Shown here: in pieces, positions 19,131 through 26,961 of the stretch
Numbering within the stretch: the first letter of the stretch is position 1
Layout of the letters: each line of letters opens with the position of its first letter
Assembly (NCBI GenBank): GCA_016702705.1
Contig: JADJDM010000001.1
Coordinates: 248,001-312,000, forward strand
Length of the DNA stretch: 64,000 nucleotides
Direction of reading: 5' to 3'
DNA from: Bacteroidota bacterium
GTDB lineage: Bacteria > Bacteroidota > Bacteroidia > B-17B0 > Aurantibacillaceae
Position numbers and translations under genes: made by a program
The notes under the pieces: generated by a model
Seen by the model: the letters and a program-made list of their open reading frames with translations, nothing else
Databases searched by the model: none
Told to the model about the DNA's origin: nothing

Positions 19131-19634
19131 ATGGCAAAGCCAATAGTACTTAATATTGATTATGACTACGACTTTATGTTGTTTGCAATTACTGCGCATG
19201 AAGCCGATTATAAATTTTGTCAAAAATTAAACAAGCAATTATTTCTTAACCTCGAAAGAGAAGAAGCGCTTGAATTAAAAAACAAAAACCAAACCGATAA
19301 TTTATTGTTTTCTTTTTACGCTTATGTAACAGAAGAAGAACAAATAGAATATAATTTGTTAGGGAATAAAAGTTTTAATCAGGTACTAAGCAACAAAGCT
19401 GTTACAAGTAATCAAGGAGATTTATTTGGTGGAGACGAACCCGAAATTTCTGGGCAAAAAGGTTATCTTATTCCCGAACTAAGCAGCTATGACTACCTAA
19501 TGATAGTGCGTGTTCCATACGACCCACAAGAAGCCTACGCAATAGAAAATCAACTAAAAGAAATTGATTCAGTTTTAAAAGTACAGTTTGTAGAAGTTGC
19601 AGATTTAGCTTCGAAAAATAATTTGATTTTTTAA
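19131..19634 (+). CDS. IPExxxVDY family protein
   Basis: A 167-residue cytoplasmic protein of the Bacteroidota-restricted IPExxxVDY family, function unknown. The N-terminal DYDYDFMLFAITAHEADYKFCQKLN and the family motif, here IPELSSYDY near residue 119 (Val replaced by Tyr), identify it. There is no signal peptide, membrane helix or catalytic motif. It sits 8 bases after the peptide transporter ATPase and is probably co-transcribed. Confidence 0.8.
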   Translation: MAKPIVLNIDYDYDFMLFAITAHEADYKFCQKLNKQLFLNLEREEALELKNKNQTDNLLFSFYAYVTEEEQIEYNLLGNKSFNQVLSNKAVTSNQGDLFGGDEPEISGQKGYLIPELSSYDYLMIVRVPYDPQEAYAIENQLKEIDSVLKVQFVEVADLASKNNLIF

Positions 19635-19766
19635 TTTACTAAATCTAAGAGTTTCTAAAATTCTATTTTTCTAGGCGGGCAAGATTTTAAAACCGCAGTT
19701 TACCTTAGTAAATGAGGATTTTAAAATAGAAGGCCAACGACGAAAAATTGGATTTTTGAAGCTCGA

Positions 19767-20078
19767 TTAGAAGAGTCCTCCAGGAATCATACCCATCGCA
19801 ATCTTCTTCATCTCACCTTCATTAATTTCGTTTGCTTCTTCAATTGCTTTGTTAGTTGCAACTAGTAAAGCCGATTCGAACTCATTCATTGGAAGGTTTT
19901 TTATTCTTTCAGAAACCGTAATTGTTTTGATTTTGCGGTTCCCGTTAATACGTATTTTAATTTCACCATTTAAACTCTCTACGTCCATTTCGATGGTTTC
20001 CAACTTCGCTTTGGTTTCTTCCATCTTTTGCTTAGCCTCTTTCAGCTTGCCCATCATATCACCAATTTTTCCAAACAT
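19767..20078 (-). CDS. YbaB/EbfC family nucleoid-associated protein
   Basis: A 103-residue DNA-binding protein of the YbaB/EbfC family. The N-terminal Met/Lys-rich helix (GDMMGKLKEAKQKMEETKAKL) is followed by the beta strands GEIKIRINGNRKIKTITV and a C-terminal helix ending in GMIPGGLF. Family members form tweezer-like dimers on DNA. No recR or dnaX neighbour is present, unlike in many other phyla. A -7 box lies 17 bases upstream. Confidence 0.9.
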   Translation of the reverse strand: MFGKIGDMMGKLKEAKQKMEETKAKLETIEMDVESLNGEIKIRINGNRKIKTITVSERIKNLPMNEFESALLVATNKAIEEANEINEGEMKKIAMGMIPGGLF

Positions 20079-20094
20079 CTGTTTAATTTTTATG

Positions 20095-20102
20095 CAAAAA
20101 TA
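20095..20102 (-). promoter_or_regulatory. -7 box TATTTTTG before ybaB-like gene
   Basis: On the minus strand TATTTTTG (20102 to 20095) matches TAnnTTTG, 17 bases before the ATG at 20078. Confidence 0.5.
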
Positions 20103-20204
20103 CGATTATTCGTTGAGCGGGGAGAAAACTTTATGATAAATTTGGATTTAAGATTTAGAATCAAGACGGTAAGATGCAAGAATCAGGATGCATCCTACTA
20201 AACG

Positions 20205-20319
20205 AAATCTCTCCGTGAAACTTAGTGCTCTCTGTGTCTTAGTGGTAAAATTTGCAAATCATGTTAGTTGGTAAATTTTACCATGGAGACACGGATTACA
20301 CAGAGGAACACAGAGATTT
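20205..20319. repeat. interspersed palindromic repeat with CTCTGTG motif
   Basis: Arms at 20205-20253 and 20273-20319 are imperfect reverse complements. Both end in AAATCTCT / AGAGATTT outside and GGTAAAATTT / AAATTTTACC inside, with ACACAGAG words between. It lies between the divergent ybaB-like and EVE genes. A related element is at 62241-62325. No protein is encoded in this 282-base gap. Confidence 0.7.
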
Positions 20320-20360
20320 AATCAATATTAACTATCTTTAAACCATTAAAATTTACTACA

Positions 20361-20768
20361 ATGAATTATTGGCTAATAAAATCAGAACCATTTAAATATA
20401 GTTGGGATCAGTTTACAAAAGATAAAAAAACTGGGTGGGATGGCGTTAGAAATTACGCTGCACGCAACAACTTAAAAGCAATGAAAAAAGGTGATTTGGC
20501 TTTGTTTTATCATAGTAATGAAGGTCTTTGTATTGTAGGTATAGCTAAAGTAGTTAAAGAACATTATCAAGACCCAACTACAGAAGAAACAGCTTGGGTA
20601 TCGGTTGATTTTGCTCCTTATAAAACATTAAAAAAACCAGTTACTTTAGCTGATATTAAAGCAGATAAATTTCTTCAAAACATGCAATTGGTAAAACTTT
20701 CGCGCTTATCAGTTGGTGTTGTAACACAAGAAGAGTTTGATAAAATTCTTTTATTAGGAGGGATGTAA
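20361..20768 (+). CDS. EVE domain-containing protein
   Basis: A 135-residue single-domain EVE protein. Its start MNYWLIKSEPFKYSWDQF and the DGVRNYAARNNLKAMKKGD block are typical; the fold is PUA-like and in relatives binds modified bases in RNA or DNA. Shown: the motif and length. Known: EVE/PUA readers of modified nucleotides. Inference: a housekeeping RNA-related role, given that it directly precedes tsaE (3 bases apart), a tRNA modification gene. Confidence 0.9.
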   Translation: MNYWLIKSEPFKYSWDQFTKDKKTGWDGVRNYAARNNLKAMKKGDLALFYHSNEGLCIVGIAKVVKEHYQDPTTEETAWVSVDFAPYKTLKKPVTLADIKADKFLQNMQLVKLSRLSVGVVTQEEFDKILLLGGM

Positions 20769-20771
20769 TCA

Positions 20772-21182
20772 GTGTTTAAACTCGAAGTAAATAGTTTAGA
20801 AGAATTACCTGCAGCTGCAAGTAAATTTATTTCCACATTCAACGGCAAAAAAATCTTTTTGTTTGATGCGCAAATGGGTGCGGGTAAAACAACTTTTATA
20901 AAAGAGTTATGTAATGCACTTGGTGTAATGGATAACATGAGCAGCCCCACCTACTCCATCGTAAACGAATATACAGGGGCAATTGATATTATTTATCATT
21001 TTGATTTATACCGAGTAAAAAGCTTGAACGAATGCCTTGATATTGGCATGGAAGAATATTTATATAGCGGAAACTATTGTTTTATAGAATGGCCAGAAAT
21101 AGCCAATTCATTGTATCCCGAGGATGCTGTAAAAGTTACCATACGTATTGAAAACGAAAAACGAATTATCGAAGCGCAATGA
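20772..21182 (+). CDS. tsaE: tRNA threonylcarbamoyladenosine biosynthesis ATPase TsaE
   Basis: A 136-residue P-loop ATPase needed with TsaB, TsaC and TsaD to make t6A at position 37 of ANN-decoding tRNAs. Walker A is MGAGKTTF at residues 35-42, followed by the family block SSPTYSIVNEY and YHFDLYRV...E, ending FIEWPE. The start is GTG at 20772, 3 bases after the EVE stop; no better ATG exists. Its TGA overlaps the next ATG (ATGA at 21179-21182). Confidence 0.95.
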   Translation: MFKLEVNSLEELPAAASKFISTFNGKKIFLFDAQMGAGKTTFIKELCNALGVMDNMSSPTYSIVNEYTGAIDIIYHFDLYRVKSLNECLDIGMEEYLYSGNYCFIEWPEIANSLYPEDAVKVTIRIENEKRIIEAQ

Positions 21183-22120
21183 ATTTTAAATTAAACTTCG
21201 ATATAAAATCTCCTGCGCGAAAAATTAATTATTCGGATAAATTATTTTTTATTGGCTCTTGTTTTTCGGAAAATATTGCTGAACAGTTTGATAAACATTT
21301 ATTTTCTGTTGTTTCTAATTCGCATGGGATTTTATTTAATCCAACAAGTATTGCAAATGCATTTCAGGATGTGATAAATAAAACTGAATATACCGAGAAA
21401 GATATTTTCTTTGAACAAGGCTTGTGGCGTTCGTTTCAGCATCATGGTCAGTTTTCGAATGCGGATAAAGCTGTTTGTTTAGAGCAAATAAACGCAAGTA
21501 TAAAAAATGCTCATGAGAAATTAAAAAAGAGCGAATATTTATTTATCACGCTAGGTTCTGCCTTTGCTTACAAACACATTCAGCAAAATAGTGTAGTTGC
21601 AAATTGCCACAAAATCCCTGCAACGGAATTTGAAAAAGTTTTAATTAGTAAAGAAGACATAACAAGCGCTTACGAAAAATTAATTACTGATTTAAAAAAA
21701 CTCAACCCAAAGATTAAAATCGCTTTCACAGTTAGTCCCGTGCGATACATACGCGATGGCTTGGTTGAAAACAATCATAGCAAAGCAATTCTATTGCAAT
21801 CCATTCATGACTTAATAGCTACAAATGAAAATTGCTTTTATTTTCCTTCTTACGAAATTGTAATAGATGAATTGCGCGACTATCGTTTTTTTAAGGAAGA
21901 CATGGTGCACCCCAACGAACTTGCAGTAAAATACATTTGGGAACGCATGCAACAATCCTGGATTGATGCCACAACTATTGAATTTATTATTGAAGCGGGG
22001 CAATACAATAGATTGTTAGAGCATAGAGTATTAAATGAAAGTGAGCGAGGCAAGCATGAAGAAAATATTGCGGCAGCTAAGAATAGTTTGCTAAAAAAAT
22101 ATCCGAATCTACAAATATAA
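21179..22120 (+). CDS. GSCFA domain-containing protein
   Basis: A 313-residue protein of the GSCFA family (SGNH-like hydrolase fold). The naming motif FIGSCFSENIAEQ lies near residue 27, with FNPTSIANAF and FFKEDMVHPNELAVKYIWE later, the latter carrying the Asp/His pair expected of SGNH esterases. No signal peptide is seen. The substrate is unknown. Translation is coupled to tsaE by an ATGA overlap; the EVE-tsaE-GSCFA order forms one operon. Confidence 0.88.
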   Translation: MNFKLNFDIKSPARKINYSDKLFFIGSCFSENIAEQFDKHLFSVVSNSHGILFNPTSIANAFQDVINKTEYTEKDIFFEQGLWRSFQHHGQFSNADKAVCLEQINASIKNAHEKLKKSEYLFITLGSAFAYKHIQQNSVVANCHKIPATEFEKVLISKEDITSAYEKLITDLKKLNPKIKIAFTVSPVRYIRDGLVENNHSKAILLQSIHDLIATNENCFYFPSYEIVIDELRDYRFFKEDMVHPNELAVKYIWERMQQSWIDATTIEFIIEAGQYNRLLEHRVLNESERGKHEENIAAAKNSLLKKYPNLQI

Positions 22121-22132
22121 AACATCACAATC

Positions 22133-22335
22133 AGGTCTCGATACATCCCGCCAAGGCGGGCCACTCGACCTGACACTTCCATAATACAAGATTGTCCTCC
22201 GAATAATAAAACGAAAACGACCTGACTTACGGAAACAATGTTGTTTGTCGTAAGTCAGGTCGAGTGTTTTTTGTTGGCTTGATAATTTTTATTGTTGACT
22301 TAATGCCTTAGCCAACAAAAAATGTATCGAGACCT
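22133..22335. repeat. nested inverted-repeat element with perfect 14-bp ends
   Basis: The outer arms AGGTCTCGATACAT (22133-22146) and ATGTATCGAGACCT (22322-22335) are perfect complements. Nested inside are CACTCGACCTGAC (22162-22174) against GTCAGGTCGAGTG (22254-22266), CGACCTGACTTAC (22219-22231) against its complement (22250-22262), and TTGTTGGCT against AGCCAACAA. The right end overlaps the stop codon of the TPR gene. Related short copies occur at 25910-25960 and 56070-56162. It lies between convergent genes and may also terminate both. Confidence 0.75.
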
Positions 22336-23980
22336 ATTTCCCTTCTGGACTAGCAAAGAAATCTTTTGCCTTTTTGTTGTTAGCATCTAAGTCTCTAACA
22401 ATTCCGAAATATTCTTTTGCTTTAGCGTTATCTTTTTGTTTTAAGAAATAATATCCTAAATATTCGCACGCTTCGATAACGTTTGCTTTATATGAAGCAG
22501 TTGAACGCTCTTCTACTTTTAGTAAAGCTAATGCAGCTTCGAAATGAGGTTTTGCTAACCACTTTTCGTTTTTAGGATCCATTTGCAAGTTCGCTTTACC
22601 TCTCCAGAAAAATCCGATTGGGTAAGTTGGGCTTGCTTTTGTTAATCTTGAGAAACAAGTATCTGCGTTAACCATATCTTTTGGTCCGTAATAATATGCT
22701 CTACCCATATCATAATTATCTTGTCCTGTTAAACCTTTAGTACATTTAGATTTGTTGTTGTAAGCGGCAATTGCTTTATCGTAACGTTTTGCTTTTACCC
22801 AAATTTTACCAATATCACCCCACAACTCACAATTAGCAACTGAATCTAACTTAATAGCAGTTTCAATTTCAATTACACCTAAAGAATCTTGCCCAGTTTT
22901 AGACATCAGTAAACCTTTGTATTTGTAATCATCCGGAATGTATTTAAAATCTTTTCCCGCCGTTTTTTCAAAAAAAGTATTCATTGCGTTTAATCCCTTT
23001 TTATAAGCTTCTTTATCTGTTTTATCAGTTATTTCGTAATAAGAATAACCTAACACGCGAAATAATTTTGGGCTTTGATTTGCGTCTTTAGTCATAATTT
23101 GATCAATTTCAAAAACCACATCTTGAAATTGTTTTGCTTTATAAAGAGCATAAGCCATTCTTACGCGCGCAGATTCAGAATTATTCAGCTCCAAATATTT
23201 TTTCCAATTCTCAACCGATTCTTTAAATCGGCTTGCACTATTAAATAATTCAGCCTTCTCTCTATAAGCTGGCGCAAATTTATCATCAATTGCCTCTGCA
23301 TCTTTGTAATATTTAAGTGCTTCAGTATAATTTCTTCCGCGCTCATATAATTTACCTTTACGCAAAATTGCTTTTACATTTTTCTTATCTAATTCGAAAG
23401 CTTTGTCGTATTGCTTAATTGCTGGGCCACCATCTGTTGGATTTTGCTCTAACAATGCATCACCCCATAAAAGATAAACCTCTGGGTTTTTACCATCTAA
23501 CTTAGAAGCTTCGGTAATTAACTTCATAGCCTCAGGTAAGTTTTTATACATTGGAGCTTTTGTATAAGCTTCCGCTAATTTTAAATAAGATAAAGCTTTA
23601 ACCGGTTTGTTTGTTTTATCTTCAGCCAACGTTTTTCCTTTAAACAAATTTGTATTTGCATCGGCCTCTTTACCTTGATATAAATAAACTTTACCAATAC
23701 CAATATGATTTAAAGTATACATTGGACTTACCTCTGCACCTTTTTTGTACATAATTAAAGCCGAATCTAAATTTTCGTTTTTGAAATAATTTTCACCGAA
23801 GTAAAAATAATTATCGCCTTTGGTTGGTTCTTTTGCTACTAAACTTTTAAAGTCAGCAGACGCTGCTTCAAAACGTTCGTTATCTGTTTTGGTAATTGCC
23901 TCTTGTAAGGTTTGCGCCACACCGTTCACACTTACACTTGCAATGGCTAAACCGGCTAATACAAAATTTCTCATAATCAT
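22334..23980 (-). CDS. periplasmic tetratricopeptide repeat protein
   Basis: A 548-residue exported protein. A signal peptide (NFVLAGLAIASVSVNGVAQ) is followed by about ten TPR-like helical repeats (for example PTKGDNYFYFGENYFKNENL and AKRYDKAIAAYNNKSK). No enzymatic domain is seen, so it is likely a scaffold in the periplasm or outer envelope. ATG at 23980 and a second ATG at 23974 are both possible. The stop TAG lies within the nested repeat. It is divergent from the ECF sigma factor at 24255, sharing a 274-base control region. Confidence 0.85.
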   Translation of the reverse strand: MIMRNFVLAGLAIASVSVNGVAQTLQEAITKTDNERFEAASADFKSLVAKEPTKGDNYFYFGENYFKNENLDSALIMYKKGAEVSPMYTLNHIGIGKVYLYQGKEADANTNLFKGKTLAEDKTNKPVKALSYLKLAEAYTKAPMYKNLPEAMKLITEASKLDGKNPEVYLLWGDALLEQNPTDGGPAIKQYDKAFELDKKNVKAILRKGKLYERGRNYTEALKYYKDAEAIDDKFAPAYREKAELFNSASRFKESVENWKKYLELNNSESARVRMAYALYKAKQFQDVVFEIDQIMTKDANQSPKLFRVLGYSYYEITDKTDKEAYKKGLNAMNTFFEKTAGKDFKYIPDDYKYKGLLMSKTGQDSLGVIEIETAIKLDSVANCELWGDIGKIWVKAKRYDKAIAAYNNKSKCTKGLTGQDNYDMGRAYYYGPKDMVNADTCFSRLTKASPTYPIGFFWRGKANLQMDPKNEKWLAKPHFEAALALLKVEERSTASYKANVIEACEYLGYYFLKQKDNAKAKEYFGIVRDLDANNKKAKDFFASPEGK

Positions 23981-23998
23981 CTCTATTTTTTGTGTTTA

Positions 23999-24006
23999 CA
24001 AAAATA
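23999..24006 (-). promoter_or_regulatory. -7 box TATTTTTG before TPR gene
   Basis: On the minus strand TATTTTTG (24006 to 23999) fits TAnnTTTG and lies 19 bases before the ATG at 23980. The rest of the 274-base divergent gap is AT-rich with no gene. Confidence 0.5.
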
Positions 24007-24214
24007 ACATTTACATAAGTCGTACCAAATTTAATTTCAGCTGAATTTCAGTGATTTAAGCTTTAATAACATATTATTTACTCTATTTACAGTGAGTTCC
24101 CTCCGCAACATATTTTATTGTTTATCAACGGTTTAAACTTCCATTTATTGTAAAAAAGTGAGATTTTGAGTCAAAATAGAGCTAAAACGAGTCATTTTTC
24201 AGTATTTATTGGGT

Positions 24215-24222
24215 TACATTTG
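24215..24222 (+). promoter_or_regulatory. -7 box TACATTTG before ECF sigma gene
   Basis: TACATTTG matches TAnnTTTG, 32 bases before the ATG of the sigma factor at 24255. No convincing TTG -33 element is seen at the expected distance. Confidence 0.5.
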
Positions 24223-24254
24223 CTCATAAATTGTATTAAGAACACAAGACGCTT

Positions 24255-24830
24255 ATGGCAGTCAAAAAGCAGTTCACGGATAGTGAGTTTATAGATGGAT
24301 TGAAAAATGACAACGATGTTGCCTTAAGTGCATTGTATAAAAAGTATTTTAACGTGGTTCTAAAATACGTGCTTAACAACAGTGGCACCGAAGAAGAAGC
24401 ACAGGACATTTACCAAGAAACAGTTATCGTTCTTTATAATAATGCAAGAAAACCAGAGTTCACGCTTAATTGCGCTATGCAAACCTATATTTATTCGGTT
24501 GCAAAACGTTTGTGGTTAAAACAACTGAATAAACACAGTCATGTTTTTAAACTTTCGGAAAATGCGGATGAAGATGGGACTTTAGTAGATGTTGGAAGCG
24601 ATATTCATGAACACGAAGAAAAAGAGAAACAATTGTTTCGCATGAATGAGAGTTTGGTTGGATTGGGTGAGCCTTGTAAAACTTTGATTGAAGATTTTTA
24701 TATAAAGCGTTTAAGCATGGAAGAAATTTCGGAGAAATTTGGATACACCAACGCTGATAATGCAAAAAACCAAAAATATAAGTGTTTGCAACGATTGAAA
24801 CGTTTATTTTTTAATGACGAAGAAAAATGA
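24255..24830 (+). CDS. ECF-type RNA polymerase sigma factor
   Basis: A 191-residue sigma-70 family factor with only regions 2 and 4. Region 2 (about 20-85) has LYKKYFNVVLKYV, the DIYQETVIVLY core-binding segment and TYIYSVAKRLWLKQL. Region 4 (about 130-185) has LIEDFYIKRLSMEEISEKFGY followed by the recognition helix NAKNQKYKCLQRLKRLF. It should direct polymerase to a dedicated regulon, probably held by the anti-sigma-like membrane protein encoded directly downstream. Its TGA overlaps the next ATG (ATGA at 24827-24830), showing tight coupling. Confidence 0.92.
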   Translation: MAVKKQFTDSEFIDGLKNDNDVALSALYKKYFNVVLKYVLNNSGTEEEAQDIYQETVIVLYNNARKPEFTLNCAMQTYIYSVAKRLWLKQLNKHSHVFKLSENADEDGTLVDVGSDIHEHEEKEKQLFRMNESLVGLGEPCKTLIEDFYIKRLSMEEISEKFGYTNADNAKNQKYKCLQRLKRLFFNDEEK

Positions 24831-25907
24831 GAAATATAGATTTATTTGACGACTATTTGATGGGGCATTTAACTGCCGACGATAAAAAAGCTTTTGAATC
24901 TCGCTTAAGTGAAGATGCTGCTTTTAAATCTGAATTTTCTTCGCACAAGAAATTTGTAAAAACGTTGCAAGCTAATAGTGCTTCGCAAAATTTCAAAAAC
25001 AAATTAAAGTCTATTCATAAAGATGCGTTTGGAAACAATAACATCAAACACATTAATCAAGAGAAAACATTTTTTCAAAAATACATTAAACCAACAGGAA
25101 TGGCTGCAAGTATTGCCATTATTGCTGTTATTACTACCATCACTGTTTTAAGTACTGGTGGTTATGTAATGAAAAAACAAAATTCGAACTACACACAATT
25201 AGAGAAACAATTACAAACTTCGCAAGAAGCAATTATTGAAGGTATAGAAAATATTGCTAAGAAAAAAACCGACTTACATTCCTGCTAACTTTATGGGAAC
25301 AGGTTTTGCTATCAACAATAAAGGCTATTTTATTACAAGTTTGCATTTAGTTCGTAATTGCGATTCTATTTTTATTGGAAACGCAAGTGCTGAACGCTTA
25401 GGTGCGCGTATTGTACACACCGATTCAAAATTAGATATTGCCATTTTAAAAATCGATAGTACATCTGCATTAAACTTTAAAGACTTACCTTATTCGTTTA
25501 AAACAAGTGCAAGTGATTTAGGTGAAAAAATATTTACACTTGGTTACCCATCACAAGATATCGTTTATGGTGAAGGAACCATTTCCTCGGCAAGTAGAGC
25601 GGGTGACACAAACATGTACCAAATATCTATTCCTGTAAACCCAGGAAATAGCGGTGGTCCGTTATTAGATGAATACGGAAATATTATTGGAGTTGTTAGC
25701 GGTAAAAACGAAAATGCTGAAGGAACAGGGTTTGCAAGTAAAGCAGTTTACATTAATGAGTTACTTAAAAACATTGAAGACAAAGAACTTCAAAAAGAAC
25801 TTACTCCTAACAAACGTAATGCTTTAAAAGGCATGAAACGCAGTGAGCAAATTAAGCGCATCACTCCGTTTGTGTTCAACGTTTACGTTTACAAAGCGTC
25901 TAATTAA
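24827..25907 (+). pseudogene. anti-sigma-like membrane protein fused to trypsin-like protease, split by a frameshift in A7
   Basis: Frame 1 (24827-25288, 153 aa) has an anti-sigma-like N-terminus (LFDDYLMGHLTADDKKAFE), a membrane helix at about 90-112 and a short coiled coil, ending just after an A7 run at 25262-25268. Frame 2 continues to 25907 with an HtrA/trypsin-like domain: GTGFAINNKGYFITSLHLV with the catalytic His, SKLDIAILKID with the Asp, and NPGNSGGPL with the Ser. Reading A6 instead of A7 joins them as NIAKKKPTYIPANFMGTG without loss. The whole would be a type II membrane protein with a periplasmic protease. It is either frameshifted (mutation or assembly error) or expressed by slippage on the A run. 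A TTG at 25254 could start the protease alone, but without export signal. Confidence 0.8.
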
Positions 25908-25909
25908 TT

Positions 25910-25960
25910 GCCACGCTTCGATACATCCGCCAAAGGGCGGACACTCAGCATGACAATTAA
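25910..25960. repeat. short copy of the CGATACATCC / TCGAGACC repeat family
   Basis: After the protease stop the sequence carries CTTCGATACATCCGCC and a GC-rich palindrome CCGCCAAAGGGCGG, closely resembling the left part of the element at 22133-22180. It is followed by TTCAAATT-type words (25984-26012) like those at 50404-50499. Confidence 0.55.
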
Positions 25961-26020
25961 TTAAATGGTTATTTTCCTTCATTTTCAAATTGACACATCT
26001 TCAAATTTCCAAATTAGTTC

Positions 26021-26719
26021 ATGTATTCTCAAGTAAAACATATCTTTTTTGATTTCGATAATACCTTATGGGATTTTGAAGCGAACTCAAAAAAGGTGTT
26101 GAATGATTTGATTGTTGAGTTTGAATTAGAGAAAAAATGCCAATGCAAAGCAGATTCGTTTATTAAAACATATATTTTAGTAAATGATGATTTGTGGGCC
26201 TTGTATCGCAAACAGGCAATTACCAAAGATGAATTACGTTCATCGCGTTTTACCAACACAATGTTGTATTTTGGTTATGATGATTTAACGCTTGGTTTAA
26301 AATTAGAAGATGAATACATTGCTCGTGCCCCGCATCAAAAAGAATTAGTGCCACATACAATTGAAGTGTTGGAATACTTGCACAAAAATTATGATTTGCA
26401 TATTATAACCAATGGCTTTAAAGAAATACAACATATTAAATTAAGCACTTGCAACATTGGGCATTACTTTAAAAACATCATTATATCAGAAGAAGTTGGT
26501 TTTAATAAACCTGATGAAAGAATTTTTGAGCACTCGTTTACACTTGCAAATACAACGAAAGAACAATCACTTATGATTGGTGATGACTGGGATGCAGATA
26601 TTTTAGGTCCGCACAAAATTGGTTTAAAAGCAATTTATTTTAATCGTAAGAATAAAGGAGTTAGTAATAATTTAGTTCCGGAGATTAAGTCGTTGGATGA
26701 GTTGATGGAGATGCTTTAA
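26021..26719 (+). CDS. YjjG family HAD nucleotidase
   Basis: A 232-residue HAD phosphatase of the YjjG type, which dephosphorylates non-canonical pyrimidine nucleoside monophosphates in characterised members. Motif I is FFDFDNTLWDF with nucleophile Asp11 and Asp13. Motif II is ITNG (HIITNGFKEIQ), the Lys is in VGFNKPD, and motif III is MIGDDWDADILG. The alpha-helical cap between motifs I and II fits subclass I. It is a single gene with its own short leader. Confidence 0.88.
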   Translation: MYSQVKHIFFDFDNTLWDFEANSKKVLNDLIVEFELEKKCQCKADSFIKTYILVNDDLWALYRKQAITKDELRSSRFTNTMLYFGYDDLTLGLKLEDEYIARAPHQKELVPHTIEVLEYLHKNYDLHIITNGFKEIQHIKLSTCNIGHYFKNIIISEEVGFNKPDERIFEHSFTLANTTKEQSLMIGDDWDADILGPHKIGLKAIYFNRKNKGVSNNLVPEIKSLDELMEML

Positions 26720-26784
26720 TCAATTTACACCACTAGCTTTTGAAATTAACTCTTAATTGAAAACATGGAGTTGTTGTGTGAATA

Positions 26785-26890
26785 TGTCACCCCGCTGGGG
26801 TTTGATTTGTTTTTTATTTCTGTTTGTTATTGATATGCCGCCCCGCTGGGGCTTTGATTTTAGCTCCGTAGGAGCTTTATATCAATAACA
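26785..26890. repeat. CCCCGCTGGGG / GCTCCGTAGGAGC interspersed repeat
   Basis: Two direct copies of an ATG..(A/G)CCCCGCTGGGG.TTTGATTT unit (26785-26810 and 26836-26861) are followed by a small palindrome AGCTCCGTAGGAGCT. GTTATTGATAT (26827-26837) and ATATCAATAAC (26880-26890) are a perfect inverted pair bracketing the second copy. It fills the 242-base gap between the convergent yjjG-like and aspS genes; no protein is encoded. Confidence 0.7.
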
Positions 26891-26961
26891 AAATCCCCTC
26901 AATCTCTTTAGCTACAGAGTAGCGTAATAAATTATAGCAAAAAACACCCAACAAACTTAAC

